The notes: a model not told the origin generated them from the sequence alone. Shown: positions 1-8,981, numbered from the stretch's first letter. The stretch: DNA of 46,029 nt from M30B80 sp965656935 (GCA_965656935.1 CBFHMG010000015.1:1-46029), one strand, 5' to 3'. A program made the numbers and translations.

Positions 1-184
1 TGGGCTCAAAGCCGCCACTCCTGCGCCGTGCCGTATCAGTCACTATACCCCCAAGAAACCAAAAGCGCGGTGGCTCTCCTGCGATCTCTCACCTTGCTTG
101 AAACTGCTTTATGGTCGCCAAACCCCGCGGCACTGTTCCGCCTGATCTTTACATCTACGCAAGCGCCGCGCCGCGGCCCAAACC
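1..184. other. Non-coding left edge
   Basis: No convincing gene is seen here. The stretch lies downstream of the stop of the 690-residue membrane protein gene and runs to the window edge. Short reading frames cross it but none has a recognisable product or ribosome binding site. No hairpin with a U-tract was found that would end the moxR operon. Confidence 0.5.
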
Positions 185-2257
185 CTATCGACGCCCCTCG
201 CGCAGCCAAGCGCCAATCATCAGCATCGCGGCCAGCAACAGATAGAGCCATGATGACACCAATGGCATCACCGTCACATCCGTTGTCAGATAGGCATTGC
301 GCGGGGTCAGCCCGATCCAGCCGCGCCCCGAAGCATTGCGCCCCTCTGCGACCAGACGCAAATCAGGCATGCCCGCCTCCATCCGCATGATCCCGCCATC
401 GCGCTGATCGACAACTGGGGTCAGGCGCGCGGCACTGGCCACCGTTTCCTCGAATTCGCGCGGGGCGGCGGGGCCAAGGGCCACGACAGCCTCCTGATCG
501 CCTTCGCGCAATCTATAAAGGCCCTGCTCGGGGCCAATAAATTCCGCCGTAAACCGACCGGGCGCGGTTTCCTCAAATGGCAGGGTCACCACCGTGCCGT
601 CAGGCCCCGTTATCGTGACCTCGCCCACCTCTTCCGAGAGGCTTTGCCGCGTGATGAACATGGTCTGACCATCCGCATCGGCGCGCAGGGCTTCTTCTTC
701 AAGATCAGGCTCGCCCATCATCCAATGGGCAAGGCGGCGCAACATCTCAAGCTGGGGGCCACCGCCTTCATAGCCACGATCCCATAGCCATGCGTGATCC
801 GAGGCCAAAAGCGCCACGCGCCCGTCGCCCACGCGGTTCACCATCACAAGCGGCGCATCATTGACGCCTGTCATCACCACTTCGCTATCGGGCGCGGCCA
901 GAACCTCGATCTGACGGAACCACCGCCCCCAAGGTTCATCGCTATCAGGCAAGGGGGTATGGGCCCCTTCAAGCCCTGTCGTGACAGGGTGGCGCTGGCC
1001 CAATTCCGAGATCATGGGCAAGAACGGCTCTTCGATAACGCGGGCCGTGGGGCTTCCGGGCAGGATTTCAGCCAGAGGCGAGCGAAAGAGCGAATCCGCG
1101 CTTGCATAGTCAGGGCCAGCGGCCAGCAACAAAGCGCCGCCGTTTTCGACATAGCGGCGAATATTGTCGAGATAGACCATCGGCAGGATGCCACGGCGCG
1201 GATAGCGGTCAAAGATGATCAGGTCAAAATCCTCGACCGATTCCATGAACAATTCCCGCGTTGGAAAGGCGATCAGCGACAGCTCGGTCACGGGCACGCC
1301 ATCTTGCTTATCAGGGGGCCTGAGGATCGTGAAATGCACCAGATCAACCGATGGGTCGGATTTCAGCAGGTTGCGCCATGTCCGCTGGCCCGTATGGGGC
1401 TGGCCCGAGACGAGAAGCACGCTCAAACGGTCACGCACACCATTGATCTGAACCACGGCGGCATTATTGCGATCGGTCAATTCCCCTTCGGCCTCGGGCA
1501 GGGTGAACTGAATGACATTCATCCCCCCGCTCATCAGCGTCAGCGGCACATCCAGCGTCCGCCCAATCGGCACCATCACGGTGAAGGGGGGATCACCATC
1601 AAGCGAGACGACCATTTCTGTCATGCCGCCCTGTTCAGACGCGGGAACTGCGCCTTGGTCTTCAACCCGAATGCGCAGGGTCACTTCTTCATCAAGAATA
1701 GCGAAGGCGGGCGCGTTCTCGACCAAGAGGCGGCGGTCCCAATCCTGCTCGCGCCCTGTCAGAAGCGCATGGATCGGAGCGGGCAGATCGGGGGCAAGGC
1801 CTGCGTCGTGAAGCTGGCCATCGCTGAGCACCACAGCCCCCGCGATCCGCGCGCGCGGGACCTCGGCCACCAGTTCATTCAGGGCCGTCATCACCAAGCT
1901 GCCCTGATTATCGGGCGCATCCGTAACGCGGATCTGGCGCAATTCCATCCCGAGCGCTGCAATCTCGCCCTCAAGCGTTTCCACCGCTTGCGCCATCTGA
2001 TCGGGCCTGTCCGAAATCCGCTGGCTGGCGCTGTCATCGACCACCAGCAACACGATATCAGACAGCGGCTCGCGGTCTTCCTCCTGCAAGGCTGGATTGG
2101 CCAGAGCCGCCAGCAGAACCACACCCGCCAAAAGCCGCAGCGGCCAGCCTTTCAGGCCGCGCCAGACAGCGATTGCGGTGATCACGACCAGCGCCGCAGC
2201 AAGGCTGTAGATAACATTCCATGGCAAAAGCGGGTCAAAAAGGATGGTATCGGTCAT
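185..2257 (-). CDS. Membrane protein with VWA/glutamine-amidotransferase-like region, last gene of moxR operon
   Basis: A 690-residue protein with two N-terminal membrane segments (about residues 12-30 and 38-55) and one at the C terminus (about 665-685, ending LMIGAWLREGRR), so the large middle part probably faces the periplasm. An acidic-serine motif VVDDSAS near residue 75 resembles the DxSxS metal site of von Willebrand A domains, and VVLSDGQ follows. Around residues 280-470 the sequence resembles the glutamine-amidotransferase-like fold common in these proteins (LLLAAGPDYAS, ALLASDHAWLWDRG). It is the last of four same-strand genes, with its ATG two bases after the preceding stop. Proteins of this type accompany MoxR/DUF58 genes in many alphaproteobacteria; the molecular function is not known. 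The start is ATG with a weak GGGG upstream. Confidence 0.8.
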   Translation of the reverse strand: MTDTILFDPLLPWNVIYSLAAALVVITAIAVWRGLKGWPLRLLAGVVLLAALANPALQEEDREPLSDIVLLVVDDSASQRISDRPDQMAQAVETLEGEIAALGMELRQIRVTDAPDNQGSLVMTALNELVAEVPRARIAGAVVLSDGQLHDAGLAPDLPAPIHALLTGREQDWDRRLLVENAPAFAILDEEVTLRIRVEDQGAVPASEQGGMTEMVVSLDGDPPFTVMVPIGRTLDVPLTLMSGGMNVIQFTLPEAEGELTDRNNAAVVQINGVRDRLSVLLVSGQPHTGQRTWRNLLKSDPSVDLVHFTILRPPDKQDGVPVTELSLIAFPTRELFMESVEDFDLIIFDRYPRRGILPMVYLDNIRRYVENGGALLLAAGPDYASADSLFRSPLAEILPGSPTARVIEEPFLPMISELGQRHPVTTGLEGAHTPLPDSDEPWGRWFRQIEVLAAPDSEVVMTGVNDAPLVMVNRVGDGRVALLASDHAWLWDRGYEGGGPQLEMLRRLAHWMMGEPDLEEEALRADADGQTMFITRQSLSEEVGEVTITGPDGTVVTLPFEETAPGRFTAEFIGPEQGLYRLREGDQEAVVALGPAAPREFEETVASAARLTPVVDQRDGGIMRMEAGMPDLRLVAEGRNASGRGWIGLTPRNAYLTTDVTVMPLVSSWLYLLLAAMLMIGAWLREGRR

Positions 2258-2259
2258 GC

Positions 2260-5025
2260 CTATTGCCCCAATCTATCAAGAAGGGCAGGCACATGGACCT
2301 GATCAGATTTATAATTGCCCGACAGCACATGCATCACGAGGTTCACGCCGAAACGGTTCGCGATCTCGCGCTGTCGCTCGCCAGTGAAGCCGCGCCCCAC
2401 AGGCAGCAGCGGGCGGTTGAACCCGTCCACGGCCCAAGCCGCCGCCCAGTCATTTCCGCCGATCACCACTGGTGTCACACCATCATTGAGGTTTCGAAAC
2501 GGCATGCCCTCGATCTGTTCGGCATCCGCTTCTGATGCCTCAACCCACACATCGCGTGAGGCATGGCGGCCCGGAAAATCCTGCAACAGATAGAAGGTGC
2601 GCGTCAGCACATGATCAGCGGGCACAGGCTCAAGCGGGGGAATATCCAAGGGCGCCGCAATCTCGCGCAAGCGCCGCCCTGCGGGCGTGGCCGCGCCGAA
2701 GCCACCCAGATCGGCATCGCGCGTGTCGAATACGATCATCCCGCCCGAGCGCAGATAGGCATTCAGCCGCGCATAGGCCTCGGGCGAGGGCAGCGCCTGA
2801 CGGGCTGAAATGGGCCAGTAGATCATCGGGAAAAAGGCCAGCTCATCACTCTCGAGATTGACGCCAATCGGCTCGGCAGGTTCAATCGTTGTGCGCGCCC
2901 ACAGCGTATTGCTCAAGCCGCGCAGCCCCGCATGAGACACCTCATCAAGCTGTGCATCCCCTGTGCGGACATAGGCCAAGGTGATCTCGCTGGTGGCCAG
3001 CAGGCCAAACTCATCCTCAGCGCTTGGGAGCTGCGATTGCGCTTGGGCCTGCGGGGCAATCATCATCGCCAAGGCAAGAACCGCCGCCGCGCGCGCAAGC
3101 CCCGAGAGCCGCCCCGAAAGCGCAAGCGCCGCCAGCGCGTCTATCAACAAAAGCGCGAAAGCACCCGTCAGGAATGCCGCCATCAAATCCGTTGGCTGGA
3201 TGACCGACATGCCCTCCACTGGGATATCAGCGGGCCAAACCGCAGGGGTAAGCTGCGTATCCGCCGCGATGACATTGCGCGCCACGCGTCGCTCCCCGCC
3301 GGAATAAAGGCCAGGCAATAACGCGGCCGAGAGGGGCGCTTCGGCCAGATCAGCCCCCTCCACACCCGCCATTGCGCCTGCATCCCGCAAGCTGCCAAAG
3401 CCGTCCAGCACCAATTCGGGCACCCAAGTCACTCCGTCCAGCTCTGACGCATCAGGGCTTATGGGACGGGTGGAAATTGCCAGTCGCTCTAGCATCTGCA
3501 CGAATAATCCCGAGAGCGGCAGGCTGGACCATTCAGCATTGGCTGTCACATGGAACAGCACAACCGCCCCCTGCCCCAGCCCCGCGCGCGTGACCAAAGG
3601 TGTGCCATCGGCCAAAGCGGCGATGCTGCGCTCGGACAGGTCAGGATCGGGTTGCGCCAAAACCTGTGAGGTCACTTCGACATCCTCGGGTATGCCAAGG
3701 CCAAAGAAGGGCGAGGTCTCATCGAAAGGGCGCAGGCGTTTCGGCTCACCCCAACTCATCGCGCCCCCTACCGTGCGACCGCCTTCGCGCAGGCGCACGG
3801 GCATCAGGGGCTCGGCCTCGGCGCGGGCAATATCAGAGGCTGCAAGCCGCGGCCCCGCGAAACGCACCAAGAGGCCACCTGCCTCAACCCATTCGATCAA
3901 TTGCGCCTCTTCATCGCCGCTGAGCTGTGCGATATCGGCCAGAATGATCACATCGGGGCTGGCCAAAAGCAGGTCGGCCAAATCCCCCTCCAGAAGGTCA
4001 GCGGTCGGGGCCAAGGCCTGCCGCAGGTAATGCAAAGGCGAGAGAAGTTGTTGCTCTTCCTGCTCGGTGCCGCCCGCAATCAAGGCCACCTCACGCCGCT
4101 GCAAAGCATCATCGGTCAGGCTGACTGCGCCCGCATTGCGCGCGCCGCCAATCTCGAAGCGCGTGATCCTGTTGCGAAGCTCGGCAGGCAGGGAAAGCAA
4201 TAACTCGGCCCGATCCTCGCCTGCGGCAAAACTTATCGTCTCACGCGCCAATTCACGTGGCACGCCAGCAGGGTCCAGCCCATGGCCTGCCACGGTAACC
4301 TCGCGGGCGGTGCCGCTGCCAAGGCGCAAAGCCGCGATCTGAATCGCACCATCAACAAATTGCGGCGGCGCAAGCGCGAGGACATCGCGCGCACCCTGAA
4401 ACACGGCCAAGGGCCCAAGGGTTTCAAAACGCGCGGTCAGCGCATCCCTGCCGTCGCGCGCCAGCCCGTCCGAGAACCAGAAAACCTCCATCCCGCTTTC
4501 CAACGCTGCTGCCCATTCAAGGGCTGCATCCATATCAGGCTCGAATGCTGCGGGGGTGAGACTGGGGAGACGGGCGGCCCATGCATCGGCCGAGAGGAAC
4601 TGCACCTCGCCCGCTGGAAGATCAGTCAGGGCGGCCACCGATACCGTGCGCCCTGCGCGCCCTGCCTCCTCCAGCAGCAGCGTCAAACGCTCCTGCCTTG
4701 CGGACCAATCGCCACCGGAGGCCCAAGACGCATCCATCACGACCAAAAGCGGCCCCTCGCCTGCGCGTTCCTGTTGGGGGTTCAGAACGGGGCCCGCAAA
4801 ACCGATAATAGCAGCAGCCACGGCCAGCATCCGCAAAAGCAGCAACCACCACGGGGTCTTGTCGCTTTCGCTATCATCATCCTTCAGACCAAGCAGCAAA
4901 GCAACACCGGGGAAACGCCGCCGGATCGGGGCGGGTGGCACCGCGCGCAGCAAGATCCACAGGATCGGCAGCGCAATCAGCGCAAGCAGCAAAAGCGGCG
5001 TGGTGAAGGCGAGATTGCCAATCAT
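2260..5025 (-). CDS. BatA/DUF4159 domain membrane protein
   Basis: A 921-residue protein. The N terminus (MIGNLAFTTPLLLLALIALP) and a second hydrophobic segment near residues 50-70 match the BatA-type aerotolerance N-terminal region. VVMDASWAS near residue 95 fits the DxSxS metal site of von Willebrand A domains. A membrane segment lies near residue 630, followed by a hydrophobic stretch ending in PQAQAQ, and the C-terminal ~220 residues (from EDEFGLLATSEITLAYVRTG) match DUF4159. The ATG overlaps the DUF58 stop in an ATGA, which decides the start; an in-frame ATG 33 bases further upstream lies inside DUF58 and is less likely. An AGGTG ribosome binding site precedes the chosen start. It probably acts in the envelope with the MoxR ATPase; its substrate is unknown. 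Confidence 0.85.
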   Translation of the reverse strand: MIGNLAFTTPLLLLALIALPILWILLRAVPPAPIRRRFPGVALLLGLKDDDSESDKTPWWLLLLRMLAVAAAIIGFAGPVLNPQQERAGEGPLLVVMDASWASGGDWSARQERLTLLLEEAGRAGRTVSVAALTDLPAGEVQFLSADAWAARLPSLTPAAFEPDMDAALEWAAALESGMEVFWFSDGLARDGRDALTARFETLGPLAVFQGARDVLALAPPQFVDGAIQIAALRLGSGTAREVTVAGHGLDPAGVPRELARETISFAAGEDRAELLLSLPAELRNRITRFEIGGARNAGAVSLTDDALQRREVALIAGGTEQEEQQLLSPLHYLRQALAPTADLLEGDLADLLLASPDVIILADIAQLSGDEEAQLIEWVEAGGLLVRFAGPRLAASDIARAEAEPLMPVRLREGGRTVGGAMSWGEPKRLRPFDETSPFFGLGIPEDVEVTSQVLAQPDPDLSERSIAALADGTPLVTRAGLGQGAVVLFHVTANAEWSSLPLSGLFVQMLERLAISTRPISPDASELDGVTWVPELVLDGFGSLRDAGAMAGVEGADLAEAPLSAALLPGLYSGGERRVARNVIAADTQLTPAVWPADIPVEGMSVIQPTDLMAAFLTGAFALLLIDALAALALSGRLSGLARAAAVLALAMMIAPQAQAQSQLPSAEDEFGLLATSEITLAYVRTGDAQLDEVSHAGLRGLSNTLWARTTIEPAEPIGVNLESDELAFFPMIYWPISARQALPSPEAYARLNAYLRSGGMIVFDTRDADLGGFGAATPAGRRLREIAAPLDIPPLEPVPADHVLTRTFYLLQDFPGRHASRDVWVEASEADAEQIEGMPFRNLNDGVTPVVIGGNDWAAAWAVDGFNRPLLPVGRGFTGERQREIANRFGVNLVMHVLSGNYKSDQVHVPALLDRLGQ

Positions 5026-5915
5026 ACGCGCACCTGCTCGATCGCGCGATACATCCACATCAGTGCAGGCTCGGCTGCGGTATCGCTATGATGGCAATGA
5101 AAGCTCCAACCCGTGCGCTGGCAGATATCGCGCAGATGCGCTTTTCGGGCCGCCAGACGGTCGAGATATTCCTCGCGCAAAGATTTGGCTTTCAGCGTTT
5201 CAAACCGGATCGCGCCCGACATGGATTCAAACACCGTGCGCCCGTCGAAAGGAAAGGCCTCCTCATCGGGGTCGAGAACCTGCACCAGCGCCCCTTTCAC
5301 GCCGCGATCAGCCGATTGCGTCAGGATACGGTCAATCGCCTCGGTTGGCCCGAGGAAATCCGACAGGAACACAGCCCGTGCGCCCGCAGGCATCATTTGC
5401 GGCTTGGGCGCGCCGTAATCCCCTGTTTCATGCCCGTCCAATAAGGCCCCCGCAATCCGCATAAGCTGCGCCTTGCCCGAGCGCGGCGGCTCGGCAAGAT
5501 GGGTCAACCCCACCCTTTCCCCACCGCGAATGGCAAGAACGGCCAGAGCCATGGCCAAAGTCTGGGCACGGCGCAATTTCGAGGGGCGGGATTTGGCGCC
5601 TGTGAAACCCATCGAGGCGGCATCATCCACACCGATCATCACAGATTGCGCAGCCTGCCATTCGGATTGGCGCACAAAATGCCCCTCGGATCGGGCCGAG
5701 CGGCGCCAATCAATCGCACGAAAGGGATCTCCCGCCTCGGCGGGACGGTATTGCCAGAACTCATCCCCCATGCCTGCGCGTTTGCGCCCATGCTCGCCCA
5801 ACAAGATCGTGGCGGCCAAATGCTGTGCATCAGCCAAGAGCGCGGGCAAGCTGGCTGCAACCGCCTCGGACCTTGCGCGCAGGGTCTGGGAATTATGAAG
5901 GGCGGCGTCGTTCAA
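5022..5915 (-). CDS. DUF58 domain protein
   Basis: A 297-residue DUF58 protein, the usual partner of MoxR ATPases. The family signature is clear: GDPFRAIDWRRSARSEGHFV near residues 61-80 and the VWA-like core MIGVDDAASMGF after it. Translation appears to start at TTG: this TTG overlaps the MoxR stop (TTGA) and has GAGG eight bases upstream, while the next in-frame ATG would remove the conserved N-terminal part. The 3' end overlaps the DUF4159 start by four bases. Such proteins are thought to bridge MoxR and the membrane VWA proteins of the cluster; no catalytic activity is known. Confidence 0.88.
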   Translation of the reverse strand: MNDAALHNSQTLRARSEAVAASLPALLADAQHLAATILLGEHGRKRAGMGDEFWQYRPAEAGDPFRAIDWRRSARSEGHFVRQSEWQAAQSVMIGVDDAASMGFTGAKSRPSKLRRAQTLAMALAVLAIRGGERVGLTHLAEPPRSGKAQLMRIAGALLDGHETGDYGAPKPQMMPAGARAVFLSDFLGPTEAIDRILTQSADRGVKGALVQVLDPDEEAFPFDGRTVFESMSGAIRFETLKAKSLREEYLDRLAARKAHLRDICQRTGWSFHCHHSDTAAEPALMWMYRAIEQVRV

Positions 5916-6919
5916 GCGGCAGCCTCAACTCGGGTGATGCGGGCTGTAACCTCATCAATCACCTGCTCCAAGGCCGCGCCTTCAGCGCGCGCTGCAAAGG
6001 ACAGTGCCATACGGTGCGACAGAACGGGGCGCGCAAGGGCCGCGACATCCTCAGCCGAGGGTGCCAATCTGCCATCCAGAAGCGCGCGCGCACGCACCGT
6101 CAACATCAAGGCCTGAGCCGCACGCGGGCCAGGGCCCCAAGCGACCGTGTCCTTGACGATTTTCGGCGCATCGCTTTCAGCGGGACGACAGGCGCGGACC
6201 AGATCAAGGATCATATCCACAACCGCGTCCCCCACAGGCATCTGGCGTACAACCTGCTGCGCTGCGATCAACGCCTCGGGCGAGAACACCGTTTTCGCCT
6301 CGGCACTCTGGGTGCCTGTGGTGGCCAGCAGAATGCCGCGCTCGGTCTCACGGTCAGGATAGGGCACGTCGATCTTGACGAGGAAACGGTCAAGCTGCGC
6401 TTCGGGCAGCGGATAGGTGCCTTCCTGTTCAATCGGGTTCTGCGTGGCCAGCACGTGGAACGGTGCGGGCAGCGGGCGATGCTCGCCCGCGATGGTGACC
6501 TCGCGTTCCTGCATGGCCTGCAACAGGGCCGATTGCGTCCGAGGGGAGGCTCGGTTGATCTCATCGGCCATCAGAAGCTGGCAGAAAATCGGGCCTTCGA
6601 TAAAGCGGAAGGAGCGTGTGCCATCCTTGCCCGTTTCCAGAACTTCCGAGCCCAGAATATCGGCAGGCATCAAATCAGGCGTAAACTGGATGCGGTTGCC
6701 CTTGAGGCCCATCACCGTCGAGAGCGTATCAACCAAAAGCGTCTTTCCAAGACCAGGCAAACCCATCAAAAGCGCATGACCGCCCGACAGCATCGCCGCC
6801 AAGCTGAGGTCGACAACATCGTCTTGGCCGATGATCTTTGTGGCGATACTGGATTTGGCATCAGCCAGCTTCGCGCCAAGCTCTTCTATCTCGGCAACAA
6901 GGTTTTCAGGGGCGGACAT
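5912..6919 (-). CDS. MoxR family AAA+ ATPase
   Basis: A 335-residue MoxR-type AAA+ ATPase. Walker A is GLPGLGKT (about residue 56), Walker B is LLMADEINRASPR, and the sensor-type stretch LATQNPIEQEGTYPLPEAQ is typical of the family. These ATPases act as chaperones that mature or remodel protein complexes, usually with VWA partners as encoded downstream here. The start is the ATG of MSAPENL, which has GGAG seven bases upstream; a longer frame reaching 7069 would run into the divergent DUF1285 gene. It is the first gene of the four-gene operon and is divergent from DUF1285, with about 60 bases between them that should hold both promoters. Confidence 0.95.
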   Translation of the reverse strand: MSAPENLVAEIEELGAKLADAKSSIATKIIGQDDVVDLSLAAMLSGGHALLMGLPGLGKTLLVDTLSTVMGLKGNRIQFTPDLMPADILGSEVLETGKDGTRSFRFIEGPIFCQLLMADEINRASPRTQSALLQAMQEREVTIAGEHRPLPAPFHVLATQNPIEQEGTYPLPEAQLDRFLVKIDVPYPDRETERGILLATTGTQSAEAKTVFSPEALIAAQQVVRQMPVGDAVVDMILDLVRACRPAESDAPKIVKDTVAWGPGPRAAQALMLTVRARALLDGRLAPSAEDVAALARPVLSHRMALSFAARAEGAALEQVIDEVTARITRVEAAA

Positions 6920-6980
6920 GGCAAAGCTCCATCGAAGGAATATGTTAGACAAGTAAATCGAAACTTCGCGCCGACCACAA

Positions 6981-7586
6981 ATGACAAAACAGATGTCAGG
7001 ACAAAACATCGTGACACCCACACCCGAAACCCTGCTGAGTGCTGCCAAGACCGCCCAGAAAAACGGCAAACTCCCGCCCGTTCATCTTTGGAACCCGCCC
7101 TTTTGCGGCGATCTGGATATGGAGATCAAACGCGACGGGACGTGGTTCTATAATGGCACACCCATCGGACGCGCGCCGTTGGTGCGGCTGTTTTCAACCA
7201 TCCTGAAGGTGGAGGATGGCAAATACTTCCTTGTCACGCCTGTCGAAAAGGTCGGCATCCGCGTGCAGGATGCACCCTTTGTCGCGCAGGATTTCGAGGC
7301 CGAGGGCATGGGCGAGGCGCAAAACATCACCTTCACCACCAATGTCGGCGATAGCGTCACAGCAGGCCCCGAGGCCCCGATCCGCGTGATCCGCGATGAA
7401 AATGGCGAGCCATCGCCCTATGTGATGATCCGCGCGGGGCTTGAGGCGCTGATTGACCGCAAAAGCTTCTACCGTTTGGTCGATCTGGGCGAGGCGCATA
7501 GCGTGGAGGGCGTTGAGTGGTTCGGGCTGTGGTCCTCGGGGCAGTTCTTTCCCTTCATTCCCGTGGCCGAGTTGCAAAACAGCTAA
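6981..7586 (+). CDS. DUF1285 domain protein
   Basis: A protein of up to 201 residues matching DUF1285 along its length (LPPVHLWNPPFCGDLDMEI near the start, then DGTWFYNGTPIGR, FLVTPVEKVGI and RLVDLGE). The function of the family is not established. It is soluble, with no signal peptide. The start is unsettled: the ATG at 6981 and another at 6993 lack a good ribosome binding site, whereas the in-frame GTG at 7011 has AGGA nine bases upstream. It is divergent from the moxR operon, an arrangement that suggests shared control but proves nothing about function. Confidence 0.85.
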   Translation: MTKQMSGQNIVTPTPETLLSAAKTAQKNGKLPPVHLWNPPFCGDLDMEIKRDGTWFYNGTPIGRAPLVRLFSTILKVEDGKYFLVTPVEKVGIRVQDAPFVAQDFEAEGMGEAQNITFTTNVGDSVTAGPEAPIRVIRDENGEPSPYVMIRAGLEALIDRKSFYRLVDLGEAHSVEGVEWFGLWSSGQFFPFIPVAELQNS

Positions 7587-7617
7587 GGGCGGGGTGAGGC
7601 GCGACTTTCGGCAAGGC

Positions 7618-7651
7618 TTGAGCTTGGACCCTGTTCGGCTATGGTCCGAAC
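7618..7651 (+). promoter_or_regulatory. Possible promoter with inverted repeat upstream of DUF2798 gene
   Basis: TTGAGC (7618-7623) and TATGGT (7640-7645) are 16 bases apart. The -10-like element is the centre of an inverted repeat, GTTCGG (7633-7638) and CCGAAC (7646-7651), so a repressor could sit on it. This is inference from sequence only. Confidence 0.3.
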
Positions 7652-7682
7652 GAGCACCTTTTCCCCGACTGGAGCCTTGCCC

Positions 7683-7910
7683 ATGATCCCCGCAAAATTC
7701 GCCCCGATTGTCTTTGGCTTCATTCTGTCAGGGCTGATGTCCTGCATGGTCTCGGGCATCGCAACCGCACGGGCCCTTGGGCTAGGAGAGGGCTTTTTCT
7801 TGGAATGGATGGGGGCATGGGGCAATTCATGGCTCGTCGCCTTTCCCGCAGTGCTGGTGGTCGCCCCGATCACACGGAAATTGGTCGCCAAGATGGTCAG
7901 GAATGCATGA
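7683..7910 (+). CDS. DUF2798 small membrane protein
   Basis: A 75-residue protein with two hydrophobic segments (about residues 6-28 and 45-65) and the family pattern MIPAKFAPIVFGFILSGLMS, then WLVAFPAVLVVAPITRK. DUF2798 proteins are small two-helix inner-membrane proteins of unknown role. The start is the ATG with GGAG nine bases upstream; an in-frame ATG at 7641 lies inside the putative promoter and is less likely. The gene follows DUF1285 by about 100 bases and probably has its own promoter. Confidence 0.85.
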   Translation: MIPAKFAPIVFGFILSGLMSCMVSGIATARALGLGEGFFLEWMGAWGNSWLVAFPAVLVVAPITRKLVAKMVRNA

Positions 7911-8227
7911 CGGGAGGCGCTTTCTGAGGTGGGAGCAGTGACAGTTTCCAGCCCTCTTTAGGCAATTGCACCACGCGCGGCATGACACTGTACTTCAACA
8001 GAAGGTGGAGAGCGGACGTTCGCTGTGGTCACCGCCGAGGTCTGCTATGCGGACCTTCCGGACTTTCGCCGCACTCGCACAAGTGGCCGCTTGCAGAACG
8101 CTAGCAAAAAATGGATCGGTAAGGAGATTGAAGATCACTTTGGTTTCGACAGGGCAATCGCGACCAAAATCTCTATTACGATAGCCACTCTGATGCCGGG
8201 AACGACATTACCCTATAGGAGGGCGCT
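7911..8227. other. 317-base stretch without a recognisable gene
   Basis: No credible coding sequence. Short overlapping plus-strand frames run from 7966 and 8025 into the start of the next region, but they have no ribosome binding site, no recognisable domain and unusual composition; the right half (about 8100-8220) is visibly more AT-rich than its neighbours. It could be a decayed gene or an accessory remnant between the DUF2798 gene and the tRNA-Arg locus. No hairpin with a U-tract was seen. Confidence 0.4.
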
Positions 8228-8692
8228 CTAAACATATTTGTTCTCGGCTGCTTCGCTGTCCGTCCGCGCGAGGATCGCGAGCCTGGGGTTGTGTCGACGC
8301 TTGTACAAAAACTTCGCCCAAACCGAGAAAGGCATGGTAAGCCAACCGGCGTCGATCTCAATCGTATCAAAGAGCGTACATCCAGTTTGCGTCGCCTCAA
8401 CGCGAAGCGAGTGCCGCCAGCTCTTCACGCCTACGCCACGCTCGGATGAGACAAGGCGCATGGCAGCGTCGTCAAATTCAACCACCTCCATGTGATAGGG
8501 CTGCGCAGGTAACCGGTTGAACAGCGAGACCATGACCGTCACCGATTGGCCTGCCTGAACCTTGCCGCTTGGCAACCCTTCAAACCGGATCAGTCCCTCC
8601 ATCACTTCGGCGAGGGAGTCATAGTCGATGGCGATTTCCCACACCTTGCGGGCGGAATAAGGATAGTCATGGATAAGCTGGATGGTTCGCAT
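8228..8692 (-). CDS. SRPBCC family protein
   Basis: A 154-residue protein of the SRPBCC (START-like) superfamily. It begins MRTIQLIHDYPYSARKVWEI, the usual first strand plus helix in which the charged pair precedes VW, and has the alternating strand pattern of the fold (GQSVTVMVSLF, YHMEVVEFDD, TLFDTIEID). The family binds hydrophobic ligands in a deep pocket; the ligand here is unknown. The start is the ATG of MRTIQL; a frame opening at 8794 adds 34 residues unlike the fold. No operon partner is visible: tRNA-Arg lies upstream and the gene-poor stretch downstream. Confidence 0.75.
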   Translation of the reverse strand: MRTIQLIHDYPYSARKVWEIAIDYDSLAEVMEGLIRFEGLPSGKVQAGQSVTVMVSLFNRLPAQPYHMEVVEFDDAAMRLVSSERGVGVKSWRHSLRVEATQTGCTLFDTIEIDAGWLTMPFSVWAKFLYKRRHNPRLAILARTDSEAAENKYV

Positions 8693-8858
8693 GGAATTAG
8701 TCCGGTGTTTTGGTCGTAAAAAGAAGCGAGATATTTTCTGCAAACCCGTCCGCGAGATCGTCCAGAAGACTTGTCGCAAATACGCGTCCAACAAACCCGC
8801 AGGTCCCCAAGCACACAGGGTATCAATCAGCCGCGTTCATCATCAGATATGGGGGAAG

Positions 8859-8935
8859 TGGCGCGCTGGGGAGGATTCGAACCCCCGACCCCTTGATTCG
8901 TAGTCAAGTACTCTATCCAACTGAGCTACCAGCGC
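8859..8935 (-). tRNA. tRNA-Arg (anticodon ACG)
   Basis: A complete cloverleaf on the minus strand. The acceptor arm is GCGCTGG pairing with CCAGCGC, the D arm is GCTC/GAGT, the anticodon arm is CTTGA/TCAAG with loop CTACGAA (anticodon ACG at 8899-8901), and the T arm is GGGGG TTCGAAT CCTCC. The discriminator is G and CCA is encoded. This tRNA reads CGN arginine codons after A-to-I editing of position 34, which in bacteria is done by TadA. Confidence 0.97.
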
Positions 8936-8981
8936 GTGGGGGGCGTATTAGCGCCGTGATGATGAGGGTGCAAGAGCGAAA

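Noticed and set aside
794..2302. 502-residue plus-strand open frame opposite the membrane protein gene
   Set aside because: It mirrors the real gene, has no recognisable domain or ribosome binding site, and is rich in His, Arg and Gln, as expected of the antisense of a GC-rich gene.
5825..7153. 442-residue plus-strand frame opposite moxR
   Set aside because: The minus strand here encodes a textbook MoxR ATPase and the 5' part of DUF58; the plus frame also runs into DUF1285 in another phase.
8025..8231. 68-residue frame in the gene-free stretch
   Set aside because: No ribosome binding site, no recognisable family, and it overlaps the end of the SRPBCC gene; insufficient support for a gene.
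7911..8935. Attachment site duplicating the tRNA-Arg 3' end
   Set aside because: No repeat of the tRNA 3' sequence was found by eye in the flanking stretch, and no integrase gene is present.
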